Part shown: positions 7,596 through 16,605 of the stretch, piece by piece
How positions within the stretch are numbered: position 1 is the first letter of the stretch
How the letters are laid out: the number at the start of each line of letters is the position of its first letter
NCBI GenBank assembly: GCA_028291265.1
Contig: JAQGIK010000143.1
Coordinates: 62,001 to 126,000 of the forward strand
Length of the DNA stretch: 64,000 bases
Direction: 5' to 3'
From: Caulobacter sp.
Lineage (GTDB): Bacteria > Pseudomonadota > Alphaproteobacteria > Caulobacterales > Caulobacteraceae
The notes under the pieces: model-generated
What the model was told of the DNA's origin: nothing
The model's input: only the letters and a program-made list of their open reading frames with translations
The model's database searches: none
Translations under genes and position numbers: made by a program

Positions 7596-8573
7596 ATGCA
7601 GATCCTGATGTCCGACGTCGCCCACACCCGTGTGGTGGCAGACCTTCCCGGCGACCTCGACATCCTGACCCTCGACGCCGAGGGCGCGGTCCGCCGGCGC
7701 GGCCAGCCGGTCGCCGAAACCGAGATCGATCCGGAGGTCTTCTGGATCAGCCTCGACCTGTTCACCGGCGGCCGCCTGCCCGGCTTCTTCCGCCATCTGC
7801 TCTCTGCAAAGAACGTCCGCTGGGCCCAGACCTTCAACGCCGGCCTCGACAGCCCGGTGTTCAACGCCATCATGGCCAAGGGCATCCGCCTGACCAAGTC
7901 GAGCGCCCAGGGCCCGGCCATGGCCGAATACGTCATCGCCCGCGCCTTCGCCCTCATCCACCCCATCGCCGAAGCCCAGGAAGCCCAGGCCGCCCACGAC
8001 TGGCGCCGGGTGAATTTCCGCGAGATCGGCTCGACCCGCTGGCTGATGGTCGGTTTCGGGGCCATCGGCTCCCAGATCGCCGCCCGCCTCAAACCGTTCG
8101 GGGCCCATCTCACCGTCGTCCGCCGCGATCTCACGCCCGACCCGCTGGTCGACGCCGTCCACCCCACGAGCGAGCTCACCACCCTGCTCCCCGACGCCGA
8201 TGTCGTGGTCCTGGCCTGCGCTCTCAACGACGCCACCCGCGGGCTGGCCGACACCGCCTTCTTCGCCGCCCTCAAGCCCGGCGCCATCCTGATCAACATC
8301 GGCCGCGGCGGCCTCGTCGATGAGGCCGCCTTGAGCGAAGGCCTTGGCCGAAACCAGCCGGCCATGGCCGTGCTCGACGTCTTCGAGACCGAACCCCTGC
8401 CGACCGAAAGCTGGATCTGGGACCACCCCAGGGTCCAGGTCACCGCCCACTGCTCGGCCGCCGGCGACGGCGTGGTCCGGCGCGGCGACCAGCTGTTCCT
8501 CGAAAACCTGCGCCGCTACCGGGCCGGCGAGCCCCTGTTGAACGAAGCCCACCCCAGCGAGGTCGGCCTCTGA
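7596..8573 (+). CDS. D-2-hydroxyacid dehydrogenase (NAD(P)-dependent)
   Basis: 325 aa. The NAD-binding stretch is MVGFGAIGSQIAARL. The catalytic residues of the family are all visible: Arg in NIGRGGLVDE, Glu in DVFETEPLP, and His in TAHCSAAGDG. The N-terminal substrate domain is diverged, as in GhrA/SerA-like enzymes of uncertain substrate. The start at ATG 7596 has a CCGGAGG ribosome site 24 bp after the SDR stop. The stop codon overlaps the next start (TGATG), which indicates translational coupling. Glyoxylate or hydroxypyruvate reduction would fit with the hydroxyaspartate genes upstream, but this is an inference only. Confidence 0.9.
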   Translation: MQILMSDVAHTRVVADLPGDLDILTLDAEGAVRRRGQPVAETEIDPEVFWISLDLFTGGRLPGFFRHLLSAKNVRWAQTFNAGLDSPVFNAIMAKGIRLTKSSAQGPAMAEYVIARAFALIHPIAEAQEAQAAHDWRRVNFREIGSTRWLMVGFGAIGSQIAARLKPFGAHLTVVRRDLTPDPLVDAVHPTSELTTLLPDADVVVLACALNDATRGLADTAFFAALKPGAILINIGRGGLVDEAALSEGLGRNQPAMAVLDVFETEPLPTESWIWDHPRVQVTAHCSAAGDGVVRRGDQLFLENLRRYRAGEPLLNEAHPSEVGL

Positions 8574-8884
8574 TGACCCGCCGCCGCTGGCTCATCGCCG
8601 GCGCCGTGGCGCTGATCGCGGTCCTGGCCCTGGCCTGGGTGAAACTGGCGCCCTGGCCCCGCACCGGCGCGACCTACCTCGCCAAGCAGATGTGCAGCTG
8701 CCTGTTCCTCACCGGCCGCACGGAACAGAGCTGCCGCACCGACTTCGGCGACTATGTGAACCGCTTCACCGTCCGCATCGACCGCACCGGCCTGCCACGC
8801 ACGGCGAAGGTCACAGCTTCCCTGGCCATGTTCCGCGGCGAAGCGGTGTACGAAGACGGCTACGGCTGCAGGATCGCCCGATGA
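8573..8884 (+). CDS. Small single-pass membrane or exported protein of unknown function
   Basis: 103 aa. It starts MTRRRWLIAGAVALIAVLAL, a positively charged N terminus followed by one hydrophobic segment (residues 7 to 24) that is a membrane anchor or an uncleaved signal. The rest is probably periplasmic and contains four Cys residues (CSC near residue 41, then Cys near 56 and Cys near 100), enough for two disulfides. No family recognised. It overlaps the gene before by one base and the CoA-transferase after it by four (ATGA), so it is a real member of the operon. Confidence 0.75.
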   Translation: MTRRRWLIAGAVALIAVLALAWVKLAPWPRTGATYLAKQMCSCLFLTGRTEQSCRTDFGDYVNRFTVRIDRTGLPRTAKVTASLAMFRGEAVYEDGYGCRIAR

Positions 8885-10194
8885 GCCCTCAAGACCTCTA
8901 CGCATCGAAGCTGACCACCGCCGCCCAGGCCGTCGGCGAGATCGCCTCGGGCAGCCGCGTCGCCATGGGCATGGCCCTGGCCGAGCCGCCCGGCCTGCTT
9001 ACCGCCCTGGCCGCCCGCGCCGAAGCCGGCGACCTCGACGAGGTCCGACTCTACTATTTCCACTCGACCCCGCACGCCGCCGCCACCGTCCTGCGCTACG
9101 ACCTCCTCGACCGCATCCGCCCCCACTGCTTCTTCCTGGGGCCCGTCGAGCGGATGCTGCTGGCTCAGGGTGAGAAGGAGGGCCGCCAGACCGTCTGGTT
9201 CGTCCCCGGCGCCTTCAGCCAGGCCCCGCGGCTGATGTGCGAGTCCGAACCCATCGACACCTTCATGACCTGCGTCTCGCCGATGGACGCCCACGGCTTC
9301 TTCAGCCTCGGCCCCAGCAACGACTATGGCCTGTCGTTGGTCCGCTCGGCCCGCCGCGTCGTCGTCGAGGTCAACCGCCACACCCCCCGGGTGCGGGGCG
9401 GCATGATCCACGTCAGCGAGGTCGACGCCATCGTCGAGCAGGACACCCCCCTGTTCGAAAACCCGTTGCGCGAGGCTGCGCCGCAGGACGCCGTCATCGC
9501 CGGCCTGGTCGCCGAACTGGTCGAGGACGGCGCCTGCCTGCAGATGGGCATCGGCGCCCTGCCGGAAGCCGTCTGCGGCGCCCTCAGCGGGCACCGCGAC
9601 ATGGGCGTCCACACCGAACTCTTCGCCCCCGGCCTGATGAAGCTGATGCAGGGCGGCGCGGTCACCAACGCCCGCAAGGCCACCAACACGGGCCGCTCGA
9701 TCTTCACCTTCGCGCTCGGCGACAAGGCCCTCTACGATTTCATCGACGACAACGCCGCCGTCGAGAGCCGCCCCGTCGACTACGTCAACGACCCCGCCGT
9801 CATCGGCCGCAACGACCGGGTCGTCTCGGTCAACGCCACCCTGCAGATCGACCTCTCCGGCGCCTGCAACAGCGAACACATGGCCGGCCGCCAATACAGC
9901 GCCGCCGGCGGCCAGCTCGACTTCGTCCGCGGCGCCTATGGCTCCAAGGATGGCAAGTCGATCATCGCCTGCCATTCGACGGCCAAGGACGGCGCCGTCT
10001 CCCGCATCGTCAGCCGCCTCGACGGCCCGGTCACCACCCCCCGCAACGACGTCCAGTGGGTGATCACCGAACACGGCCGCCGCAACCTCAAGGGCCTCAG
10101 CATCCAGGAACGGGCGAAGGCGATGATCAGCCTGGCGGACCCGAAATTCCGCGATGGCCTCAGCGCCGAGGCCAAGGCGGCGGGGCTCCTTTAG
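8881..10194 (+). CDS. Acetyl-CoA hydrolase/transferase family CoA-transferase (4-hydroxybutyrate CoA-transferase-like)
   Basis: 437 aa. The family signature GIGALPEAV is at about residue 223, and the covalent-catalysis Glu lies in GVHTELFAPGLMKL (about residue 244). The C-terminal third contains ACNSEHMAGRQYSAAGGQLDFVRGA (shown in two parts by the family as a conserved CoA-binding region). Members move CoA between short acids such as acetate, propionate, 4-hydroxybutyrate or succinate. The chosen ATG at 8881 overlaps the small membrane-protein gene by 4 bp; an in-frame start further upstream only reads through that gene. It is the last gene of its operon. The acid substrate cannot be told. 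Confidence 0.87.
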   Translation: MSPQDLYASKLTTAAQAVGEIASGSRVAMGMALAEPPGLLTALAARAEAGDLDEVRLYYFHSTPHAAATVLRYDLLDRIRPHCFFLGPVERMLLAQGEKEGRQTVWFVPGAFSQAPRLMCESEPIDTFMTCVSPMDAHGFFSLGPSNDYGLSLVRSARRVVVEVNRHTPRVRGGMIHVSEVDAIVEQDTPLFENPLREAAPQDAVIAGLVAELVEDGACLQMGIGALPEAVCGALSGHRDMGVHTELFAPGLMKLMQGGAVTNARKATNTGRSIFTFALGDKALYDFIDDNAAVESRPVDYVNDPAVIGRNDRVVSVNATLQIDLSGACNSEHMAGRQYSAAGGQLDFVRGAYGSKDGKSIIACHSTAKDGAVSRIVSRLDGPVTTPRNDVQWVITEHGRRNLKGLSIQERAKAMISLADPKFRDGLSAEAKAAGLL

Positions 10195-10290
10195 CCCCTC
10201 CATCTGGGTGGGCTGGTATGCGCAGGCGTGGGATAATAGCCGGGCCGCTTCGATAAGCCCCGCATCGGGGACCGCCGCGTCAAGCGCCGA

Positions 10291-10352
10291 CTTCAAAACC
10301 GCTTCAAGCCGGCCGCATCGAAACTTCAGATCGACTTCAAACAAACTTCAAA
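10291..10352. promoter_or_regulatory. 11-bp phased CTTCAAA-like direct repeats
   Basis: The heptamers CTTCAAA (10291), CTTCAAG (10302), CTTCAGA (10324), CTTCAAA (10335) and CTTCAAA (10346) lie at spacings of 11, 22, 11 and 11 bases. Seven-base direct repeats with four-base spacers are the layout of PhoB/OmpR-type response-regulator sites. The place is odd, because it lies between the 3' ends of two convergent genes. A few more TTGAAA/TCAAGCC copies follow to about 10400 without regular spacing. Confidence 0.4.
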
Positions 10353-10413
10353 CCCGCGCGGGGTCAAGCCATTGAAATCGTTGAAAACGCCCCTCAAGCC
10401 GCCGACCAACGCG

Positions 10414-10770
10414 TCAAACGTTGGAATAGAGCGCCGCCCCCTCCCGGGTCAGCGCCTCCAGCTCGTCGAACAGCGCCGCGTCGGCGACCTTGAAGTTGAA
10501 ACAGCTCTTCCCCTGCATCCGCTTCTTCAGCGCCGGGCTGATCTTCGCCGCCAGCGCGGGGTGGGTATAGACCGGCATCAGGTGATAGCTGACGTAGGCC
10601 TTGCCCAGCCGCACCCCGCCGAACCACATCGGCTGGCCGGGTTTGAGCGGCGAACACCAGTCGGAGGTCAGCGACACCCCGCCCTCGCCTTCGGTCACCG
10701 TGCGCATGGCCGGCGCCGCCCGCCTCAGGCGCAGGATCAGGTCGTCGCGCAGGGTCGCAAAATCGCTCAT
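10414..10770 (-). CDS. Conserved hypothetical protein (possible DUF1801/YdhG-like fold)
   Basis: 118 aa. Charged, soluble, no signal or membrane segment. The stretches PMWFGGVRLGKAYVSYHLMP and GKSCFNFKVADAALFDELE look like the small alpha/beta proteins of the DUF1801 type, but I cannot place it firmly. The start is the ATG at 10770 (MSDFATLRDDL); the frame stays open to 10857 but those residues are Cys/Gly-rich and run into the leader of the next gene. It is divergent from the dicarboxylate symporter. Confidence 0.65.
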   Translation of the reverse strand: MSDFATLRDDLILRLRRAAPAMRTVTEGEGGVSLTSDWCSPLKPGQPMWFGGVRLGKAYVSYHLMPVYTHPALAAKISPALKKRMQGKSCFNFKVADAALFDELEALTREGAALYSNV

Positions 10771-10877
10771 CCGCCCACAGTGCCAAACCTCGGCCCCGAC
10801 GCAAAGGTGGACGCCGCCCTGCTTCCCCGCCAAACATGGCGCACATCCTCGACCCATCCTGTCGCCTTGGGGGCCGC

Positions 10878-12143
10878 ATGAATCGCCGTTTCACCTTCTT
10901 TATCGTCGCGTCCATGGTGCTGGGCGTGCTGGCCGGCCTGGCCTGCAACCAGTTCCTGACCGGCGACCAGCTGACCAGCGCGGTCGACGTCTTCACCCTG
11001 ATCACCACCCTGTTCCTGCGGCTGATCAAGATGATCATCGCGCCGCTGGTCTTCACCACCCTGGTGGTCGGCATCGCCCATATGGAGGACGCCGCCGCCA
11101 TCCGCGGGGTCGGCTTCAAGGCCATCGCCTGGTTCATCTTCGCCTCCCTGGTGTCCCTGACCGTGGGCCTGGGGATGTTCCACCTGCTCAGCCATTTCTG
11201 GGACCTGGGCGCGGGTCTCAACATGAGCAGCGAGGTGACCACCAAGGCGGCCGTCGACGCCTCGACCTTCACCTTGAAGGACTTCGTCACCCACCTGATC
11301 CCGACGTCGATCTTCGACGCCATGGCCACCAACCAGATCCTGCAGATCGTCGTCTTCGCCGTCTTCGTCGGCACCGCCGTCTCGGCGCTCGACGACCGCG
11401 CCCCGGCCGTCATGGCCCTGGTCGAGCAGGGCATGAACATCATGCTCAAGGTCACCGGCTATGTGATGACCCTGGCCCCGATCGCCATCTTCGCCGCCCT
11501 GGCCGCCGCCATCGCCAAGGAGGGCCTCGGCATCATCGGCACCTACGCCCAGTTCATCGGCGGCTTCTACCTGTCGCTGGGCGTGCTCTGGGCCCTGCTG
11601 TTCACCGCCGCCCTGATCGTCATGGGCGGCAAGGCGTTCGGCATGTTCCGGGTCATCACCCCGCCGACCCTGCTGGCCTTCTCCACCGCCAGCTCCGAGG
11701 CCGCCTATCCGCGCACCCTGGAAGCCCTGGAGAAGTTCGGCCTGCCGCGCCGGGTGGTCAGCTTCGTGCTGCCGCTGGGCTACAGCTTCAACCTCGACGG
11801 CTCGATGATGTACTGCACCTTCGCCGTGCTGTTCATCGCCAAGGCCCACGGCATCGACCTCACGGTAGCCCAGCAGGTCAGCATGCTGCTGCTGCTGATG
11901 GTCACCTCCAAGGGCATGGCCGGGGTTCCCCGCGCCAGCCTCGTGGTCATCATGGCCACCCTCACCTACTTCGGCATGGACGAGACCTGGATCGCCCTGG
12001 TGCTGGCCGTCGACCACCTGCTCGACATGGGCCGCTCGGCCACCAACGTGGTCGGCAACTCGGTGGCCTCGGCCGTCGTCGCCCGCTGGGAAGGCAAGCG
12101 CGGCCAGGACAAGGTCGAGGCGCCCGACCCCTTGGCCGGGTGA
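10878..12143 (+). CDS. Dicarboxylate/cation symporter, DAACS (DctA/GltP) family
   Basis: 421 aa inner-membrane protein with about eight transmembrane helices and two re-entrant hairpins. The serine-rich HP1 loop STASSEAAYP, the GYSFNLDGSMMY motif in TM7, GMAGVPRASLVV in HP2 and the TM8 motif SATNVVGNSVAS are all present. The last one resembles DctA more than glutamate carriers, so Na+- or H+-driven uptake of C4-dicarboxylates is the best guess. The ATG at 10878 starts just before the first helix (MNRRFTFFIVASMVLGVLAG); earlier in-frame codons have no ribosome site. A 65-aa membrane protein follows 10 bp later. Confidence 0.88.
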   Translation: MNRRFTFFIVASMVLGVLAGLACNQFLTGDQLTSAVDVFTLITTLFLRLIKMIIAPLVFTTLVVGIAHMEDAAAIRGVGFKAIAWFIFASLVSLTVGLGMFHLLSHFWDLGAGLNMSSEVTTKAAVDASTFTLKDFVTHLIPTSIFDAMATNQILQIVVFAVFVGTAVSALDDRAPAVMALVEQGMNIMLKVTGYVMTLAPIAIFAALAAAIAKEGLGIIGTYAQFIGGFYLSLGVLWALLFTAALIVMGGKAFGMFRVITPPTLLAFSTASSEAAYPRTLEALEKFGLPRRVVSFVLPLGYSFNLDGSMMYCTFAVLFIAKAHGIDLTVAQQVSMLLLLMVTSKGMAGVPRASLVVIMATLTYFGMDETWIALVLAVDHLLDMGRSATNVVGNSVASAVVARWEGKRGQDKVEAPDPLAG

Positions 12144-12153
12144 GGTGGGACCG

Positions 12154-12351
12154 ATGCACGATCCCGAAATCGTCGAGGCGCTCAAGACCCACCGGCGCAT
12201 CCCCGGCTGGCTGATGGTCGGGATCGTCCTGGCGCCGCTGATCTTCACCTGGTTCCTGCTGGGGAAGGGCTATTCGACAAGCGTTCGTCTGGCGGCCTTC
12301 GGCTACATGCTGCTCGTTCCGCTGCTGGTGGTGCTCAGCAACTGGTTCTGA
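12154..12351 (+). CDS. Small two-helix membrane protein of unknown function
   Basis: 65 aa, from ATG 12154 with ribosome site GAGGTGGG. A short charged N terminus (MHDPEIVEALKTHRRIPG) is followed by two hydrophobic segments, about residues 18 to 36 and 43 to 63, ending SNWF. It starts 10 bp after the symporter stop, so it is probably cotranscribed and may be an accessory peptide of the symporter. No family recognised. A GTG at 12145 in the same frame is less likely because it overlaps the ribosome site. Confidence 0.6.
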   Translation: MHDPEIVEALKTHRRIPGWLMVGIVLAPLIFTWFLLGKGYSTSVRLAAFGYMLLVPLLVVLSNWF

Positions 12352-12382
12352 GCCCGGCGAACCGTCCACGGGAGGCCCTGCC

Positions 12383-13150
12383 ATGACCGTCCACTACGAG
12401 ACCGACGGCGCCCTCTGCGTCGTCACCATCGACCGGCCCCAGGCCCGCAACGCCGTCGACGGCGTCACGGCCCAGGCCCTCTACGAAGCCTTCAAACGCT
12501 TCGACGCCGACGAGGCCCTGAGCGTCGCCATCCTGACCGGCGCGCACGGCGCCTTCTGCGCCGGGGCCGACCTCAAGGGCGTCGCGGCCGGGTCGGGCAA
12601 CCCGGTCCACCCCGAGGGCGACCTCGGCCCCATGGGCCCGACGCGCCTGGCGCTCTCCAAGCCGGTGATCGCCGCCGTCGAGGGCTATGCGGTGGCCGGC
12701 GGCCTGGAGCTGGCCCTGTGGTGCGACCTGCGCGTCGCCGCCGAGGGGGCGACCTTCGGCGTCTTCTGCCGCCGGTTCGGGGTGCCGCTGATCGATCTCG
12801 GGACCGTCCGCCTGCCCCGGTTGATCGGCCAGTCGCGAGCCATGGACCTGATCCTCACCGGCCGCCCCGTCGCCGCCGACGAGGCGCTCGCCATCGGCCT
12901 GGCCAACCGCCTCGTCCCCGACGGGCAGGCGCTATCGGCCGCGAAAGACCTGGCTCGCCAGATCGCCGGCTTCCCGCAGCTTTGCCTGCGCAATGACCGC
13001 CGCTCGGCCCTGGAACAGTGGAGCCTGGACTGGGACGCCGCCACGGCCTTCGAGATCGCCGTCGGCATGGAGACCCTGCGTTCGGGCGAGGCCGCCGCCG
13101 GCGCCGCCCGCTTCAGCGGCGGCCAGGGCCGCGGCGGGACCTTCGCCTAG
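12383..13150 (+). CDS. Crotonase family enoyl-CoA hydratase/isomerase
   Basis: 255 aa. The oxyanion-hole and first catalytic Glu motif AVAGGLELALWCDLRV is intact (about residues 96 to 111). At the second catalytic site, the stretch FGVFCRRFGVPLIDLGTVRL has no Glu at the usual PE position, as seen in one large bacterial subfamily, so the reaction may be other than simple hydration. RBS GGGAGG before ATG 12383. It ends in a CTAG shared with the stop of the convergent beta-lactamase-fold gene. No pathway partner is next to it. Confidence 0.85.
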   Translation: MTVHYETDGALCVVTIDRPQARNAVDGVTAQALYEAFKRFDADEALSVAILTGAHGAFCAGADLKGVAAGSGNPVHPEGDLGPMGPTRLALSKPVIAAVEGYAVAGGLELALWCDLRVAAEGATFGVFCRRFGVPLIDLGTVRLPRLIGQSRAMDLILTGRPVAADEALAIGLANRLVPDGQALSAAKDLARQIAGFPQLCLRNDRRSALEQWSLDWDAATAFEIAVGMETLRSGEAAAGAARFSGGQGRGGTFA

Positions 13151-14154
13151 CACCACCCTTTCAGGATGGGGGCGAGGAAGGCGAAATCGCTCCAGGCCGG
13201 CGTCCCGGCCCGCTGCGACATCAGGATCGGCGCCTGGCGCACGATCGTCAGGCCGCAGGAGGGAATGACATAGAGCCGCTGGTAGCCGGCCCCCGCCGCG
13301 ATGACGAGGTCCTTCGGCAGCTCGGCGGCGTGGACGGAAAAATCGCTGGTCGTCCCGCGCGGCCCATAGCCGCCGACGCCCGGCAGCCACCAGCTGACGC
13401 CGTAGGCCGGATTGATCTTTGACCCCGTGAATTGCGCCCTGAAAGCCGCCGGGTCGACCAGCGGCCGACCGTCGACCACGCCGCCGGCCCGGACGAACTC
13501 GCCGACCCTGGCCCACTCCCGGGCGGTGAAGATCGATCCCTGCGGCATCAGCGGCTCCCCCGCCGCCGTCCGCCGCCAGCCGGTGGGCGTCGCGCCGGCC
13601 GGACCCAGGATGCGGCGGGTCAGGTAGGCCAGCACGTCGGCGTCGCCGGTCTTCGCCGCCGCCAGCTTGCGGTTCATCACCGCGCCGAACACCTGGAAGG
13701 GCTCGGCCCCGTACTGGAAGCGGGTCCCGGGCCCGGCCGTGAACGGCGAGGCGATGGCGCCCGCATAGGCCGGCGGCCGGCCGATGGTGGTGGCCAGCCC
13801 GCTGGTCAGGTTGAGCAGCTGGCGGATCGTCACCCCCGCCCGCTGGGGATCGCCCCGCCATTCGGGGATGGTGTCGGAGACCTTTTCGTCGAGGGAGAGC
13901 AGACCGTCCTGGACCGCCGCCGCCGCGATCAGCCCGCTGAAGCTCTTGGTCCCCGACCACAGCTCCCAGCCCTGCTTCGGCCCGCCGCCGGCGGTGTAGG
14001 CCTCACAGACGGCCTTGCCGTCCTTGAGCACCAGCACCGACACCCCGGCCCGCATGTCGGAATAGGCCAGCGCCGCCTCGCAGGGCCCGGCCAGGGCCGG
14101 GGCGGCGAGGCCGACGAGCAGGCCCAGAAGGCCGACAAACAGGACGGGTCCCAT
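13147..14154 (-). CDS. Serine hydrolase, beta-lactamase/penicillin-binding-protein fold (class C type)
   Basis: 335 aa with a signal peptide (MGPVLFVGLLGLLVGLAAP, cleavage after ALA at about residue 22), so periplasmic or exported. The catalytic Ser-x2-Lys is SGTKSF (about residue 70). RFQYGAEPF is the likely Tyr-containing second motif. WWLPGVGGYGPRG and the later segment match esterase/D-aminopeptidase-like members rather than classical AmpC, and no KTG triad is clear. The start is ATG 14154, preceded by GGGAGAGG; six more in-frame codons lie upstream but have no ribosome site. Stop codon shared in CTAG with the crotonase gene. Confidence 0.85.
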   Translation of the reverse strand: MGPVLFVGLLGLLVGLAAPALAGPCEAALAYSDMRAGVSVLVLKDGKAVCEAYTAGGGPKQGWELWSGTKSFSGLIAAAAVQDGLLSLDEKVSDTIPEWRGDPQRAGVTIRQLLNLTSGLATTIGRPPAYAGAIASPFTAGPGTRFQYGAEPFQVFGAVMNRKLAAAKTGDADVLAYLTRRILGPAGATPTGWRRTAAGEPLMPQGSIFTAREWARVGEFVRAGGVVDGRPLVDPAAFRAQFTGSKINPAYGVSWWLPGVGGYGPRGTTSDFSVHAAELPKDLVIAAGAGYQRLYVIPSCGLTIVRQAPILMSQRAGTPAWSDFAFLAPILKGWC

Positions 14155-14304
14155 GCTCGCCTCTCCCTTCAAATGCAGGAGGTTTCACGCACCATCATGC
14201 CGCATCCGTCGCCCCGCCAAACCCCCCTTGCGCTTGCGGGATCACATCGCTAGGTTCCGCGCCTTCGCTCTGGGGGCCCCTACGGGGATCTTCAACACCG
14301 GTTA

Positions 14305-14394
<90 letters not shown>

Positions 14395-14834
14395 TCCGTG
14401 TTTGTAAAGCGCTGAAATCGTGCGATATTTTCGCGCGATATCAATTGCGCCCCAGCGATAACCCCCGCAGCCGTTGATTCGATGCGGTTGGCCGCTGCCG
14501 ACGACCGGCTTCTGCCCCTCACTGATCGCCGAACGTCGGCTCTGCGCCAATAGCGGACGTTGGTTGGCCTCCGGAGAGCGGACGTTGGATGGCCGTCGGC
14601 CCGACCATGCCACATTGGTCCGGCGGCGCAGATGAACCCTCCGGAGATCGCGACTCGGCCCATGGACGCCCAGGGTAGATGTGCGCGCTACGCGCGTTTT
14701 TACAGAGCCTCAGTCAAGTGCGGACTCACAGCCTGCCAATTGATCCGCTTTTCCCGCGCATCGGGGCTTCTCTCACCCTGTGTGAAATCCCTAACAGGGT
14801 GGCGAGACCGCCTACCGAGACGAGGAAACAGGCC
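14395..14834. other. Gene-free stretch between tRNA-Ser and the acyl-CoA dehydrogenase gene
   Basis: 440 bp with no believable gene in any frame. It begins directly at the 3' end of the tRNA with a more AT-rich stretch (GATATTTT, GATATCAATTG near 14424-14446), then a direct repeat at 14552-14594, then the presumed promoter of the ACAD gene. A weak inverted repeat CACCCTG/CAGGGTG (14773-14801) flanks TGTGAAATCCCTAA about 35 bp before the ATG and could be its operator. I see no integrase gene or clear copy of the tRNA end. Confidence 0.6.
14552..14594. repeat. 18-bp direct repeat, AGCGGACGTTGGnTGGCC, two copies
   Basis: Copies at 14552-14569 and 14577-14594 differ at one base and start 25 bp apart. 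A partial inverted copy (GAACGTCGGC) lies at 14531-14540. GCGGACGTTGG-type words recur in intergenic DNA of many proteobacteria, so this may be a worn repeat element. Its place just right of the tRNA gene makes it worth comparing with other strains. Confidence 0.6.
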
Positions 14835-16154
14835 ATGATCGCCCCCGACGTCCTGCACCAAGAGAGCCTTCGCGAACGGCTCCTCGCCTTTATGGCCGAG
14901 CACATCTATCCCAACGAGCGGCGCTATTTTCAGGAGGCGGAGAGACTGGGTCCTTGGGCGGTCTTCCCGGTGATCGAGGAGCTCAAGCCGCTGGCGAGGG
15001 CGCAGGGGCTGTGGAACCTGTTCCTGCCGCCGCACGATGGCCATGACGGCCTGACCAACCTCGAATACGCGCCGCTGTGCGAGATCATGGGCCGGTCGCT
15101 GATGGCCCCGGAGGTGTTCAATTGCGCCGCGCCCGACACCGGCAACATGGAGACGCTGCACCGCTACGGCACGCCGGAGCAGCAGGCCCGGTGGCTGGCG
15201 CCGCTGCTGGCCGGCGAGTCCCGCTCGGCCTTCGCAATGACCGAGCCCGAGGTGGCCTCGTCCGATGCGGTGAACATCGAGAGCAGCATTCGCCGGGATG
15301 GCGACCACTACGTCATCAATGGCCGCAAGTGGTACACGACGGGCGCTACCGATCCGCGTTGCCGGATCATCATCTTCATGGGCAAGTCCGCGCCCGACGC
15401 ACCCGACCGGCACCGCCAGCAATCGATGATCCTGGTGCCGGCCGACACGGCGGGCGTCCGCGTGCTTCGGCCCTTGCCGGTGTTCGGTTTCTATGGCGTG
15501 CCGGACCGAGCCTCGGAGGTCGTGTTCGAGAACGTCCGCGTGCCGGTCGAAAATATCCTGCTGGGCGAAGGGCGCGGCTTCGAGATCGCCCAGGGCCGGC
15601 TAGGCCCGGGACGGATCCACCACTGCATGCGGCTGATCGGCCTCAGCGAACGCATTCTCGAGAGACTGTGCCGGCGAGCCGACCAGCGTGTCGCCTTCGG
15701 CCGTCCGGTATCGGAACAGACGGTGACGCTGGAGCGGATCGCCGAGGCCCGACTGTTGATCGAACAGACGCGGCTGCTGACCCTGAAGGCCGCGCAGATG
15801 ATGGACGCCGTCGGCGCCAAGGGCGCCCGGCAGGAGATCGCCATGATCAAGGTCGCGGCGCCAAGGATGGCCTGCCAGGTGATCGACTGGGCGATGCAGG
15901 CGTTTGGCGGCGGCGGGACCGGGTCCGACCATTTCCTGACCGCCGCCTACGCCATGGCCCGCGTCCTGCGGCTGGCAGACGGCCCGGACGAGGTCCACCG
16001 CAACCAGATCGCGCAGTTGGAGCTGAAGCGCTGGCGCCAGACGGATCCGGCCGTGACCGGCGGCGGCGCGGCCGTCTTGCCCTTGTCGGAGGTCGAAGAT
16101 CTGGCGGCCAACGGTCCGTGGCCGCGCCCGCCCGGCTGGCCGGGAACGAACTGA
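14835..16154 (+). CDS. Acyl-CoA dehydrogenase, ACAD10/11-like
   Basis: 439 aa, longer than ordinary acyl-CoA dehydrogenases and collinear with the ACAD10/11-like branch. The FAD/substrate loop [19 protein letters not shown] (about residue 134) and [16 protein letters not shown] are typical of that branch. Near the C terminus [18 protein letters not shown] is followed by [12 protein letters not shown], whose Glu is the likely active-site base. The family oxidises acyl-CoAs at C2-C3; some members act on 4-hydroxy or branched chains. ATG 14835 ([17 protein letters not shown]) is preceded by GAGGAAACAGGCC. The gene stands alone on this strand with a 2-bp gap to the convergent MerR gene. Confidence 0.88.
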   Translation: MIAPDVLHQESLRERLLAFMAEHIYPNERRYFQEAERLGPWAVFPVIEELKPLARAQGLWNLFLPPHDGHDGLTNLEYAPLCEIMGRSLMAPEVFNCAAPDTGNMETLHRYGTPEQQARWLAPLLAGESRSAFAMTEPEVASSDAVNIESSIRRDGDHYVINGRKWYTTGATDPRCRIIIFMGKSAPDAPDRHRQQSMILVPADTAGVRVLRPLPVFGFYGVPDRASEVVFENVRVPVENILLGEGRGFEIAQGRLGPGRIHHCMRLIGLSERILERLCRRADQRVAFGRPVSEQTVTLERIAEARLLIEQTRLLTLKAAQMMDAVGAKGARQEIAMIKVAAPRMACQVIDWAMQAFGGGGTGSDHFLTAAYAMARVLRLADGPDEVHRNQIAQLELKRWRQTDPAVTGGGAAVLPLSEVEDLAANGPWPRPPGWPGTN

Positions 16155-16156
16155 CC

Positions 16157-16597
16157 TCAGGGGTTGCCGGCGGCGACGAGCGCCGGACGATCCTGGTTGT
16201 CCGCGCGGGCCGAGGGACGCTCATCGAGGGTCGCCAGTGGCACGCCGAGCTTGGGCGCCAGGGTGCGAATGCGCGCCAGACGGGATACGGCCTGCTCGTG
16301 GTGGGTGGTGATCAGGGTCCGCAGGCGCCGGGCGTGCTCCTCGTCGCCGTGGCGGTCGCCGGCGTCCAGGACCTGACCGATCTCCGCGAGGCTGAAGCCC
16401 ATGGCCCGGGCGGTGGCGATGAAGGTCAGGCGCTGGATGGTCCCGGCGTCGTAGCCGCGCGCGCCCCGCTCGGTTCGCGCCGTTTCGATCAATCCCCGCT
16501 CCTCGTAGAGGCGCACGGCGCGTTGGGTCAGACCGCTGATGCGGGCGGCCACGCCGATGCCGGACAGGAAGGGGTTGCACTTGAAAGAGATGGTCAT
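16157..16597 (-). CDS. MerR family transcriptional regulator
   Basis: 146 aa. N-terminal winged helix-turn-helix: GVAARISGLTQRAVRLYEER at about residues 14 to 33, then the RGYDAGTIQRLTFIATARAM wing and the SLAEIGQVLD segment, followed by a dimerisation coiled coil (residues 85 to 120). There are no paired Cys residues for a metal, so it probably senses an organic ligand. It is the last gene of the minus-strand operon MFS, nitrilase, NTF2-like, MerR, and probably controls that operon. Confidence 0.88.
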   Translation of the reverse strand: MTISFKCNPFLSGIGVAARISGLTQRAVRLYEERGLIETARTERGARGYDAGTIQRLTFIATARAMGFSLAEIGQVLDAGDRHGDEEHARRLRTLITTHHEQAVSRLARIRTLAPKLGVPLATLDERPSARADNQDRPALVAAGNP

Positions 16598-16605
16598 CGG
16601 TATCC

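Noticed and set aside
10601-12214. 537-codon plus-strand frame over the symporter gene
   Set aside because: Its translation is Arg/Pro/His-rich with no domain, while the other frame gives a complete DAACS symporter.
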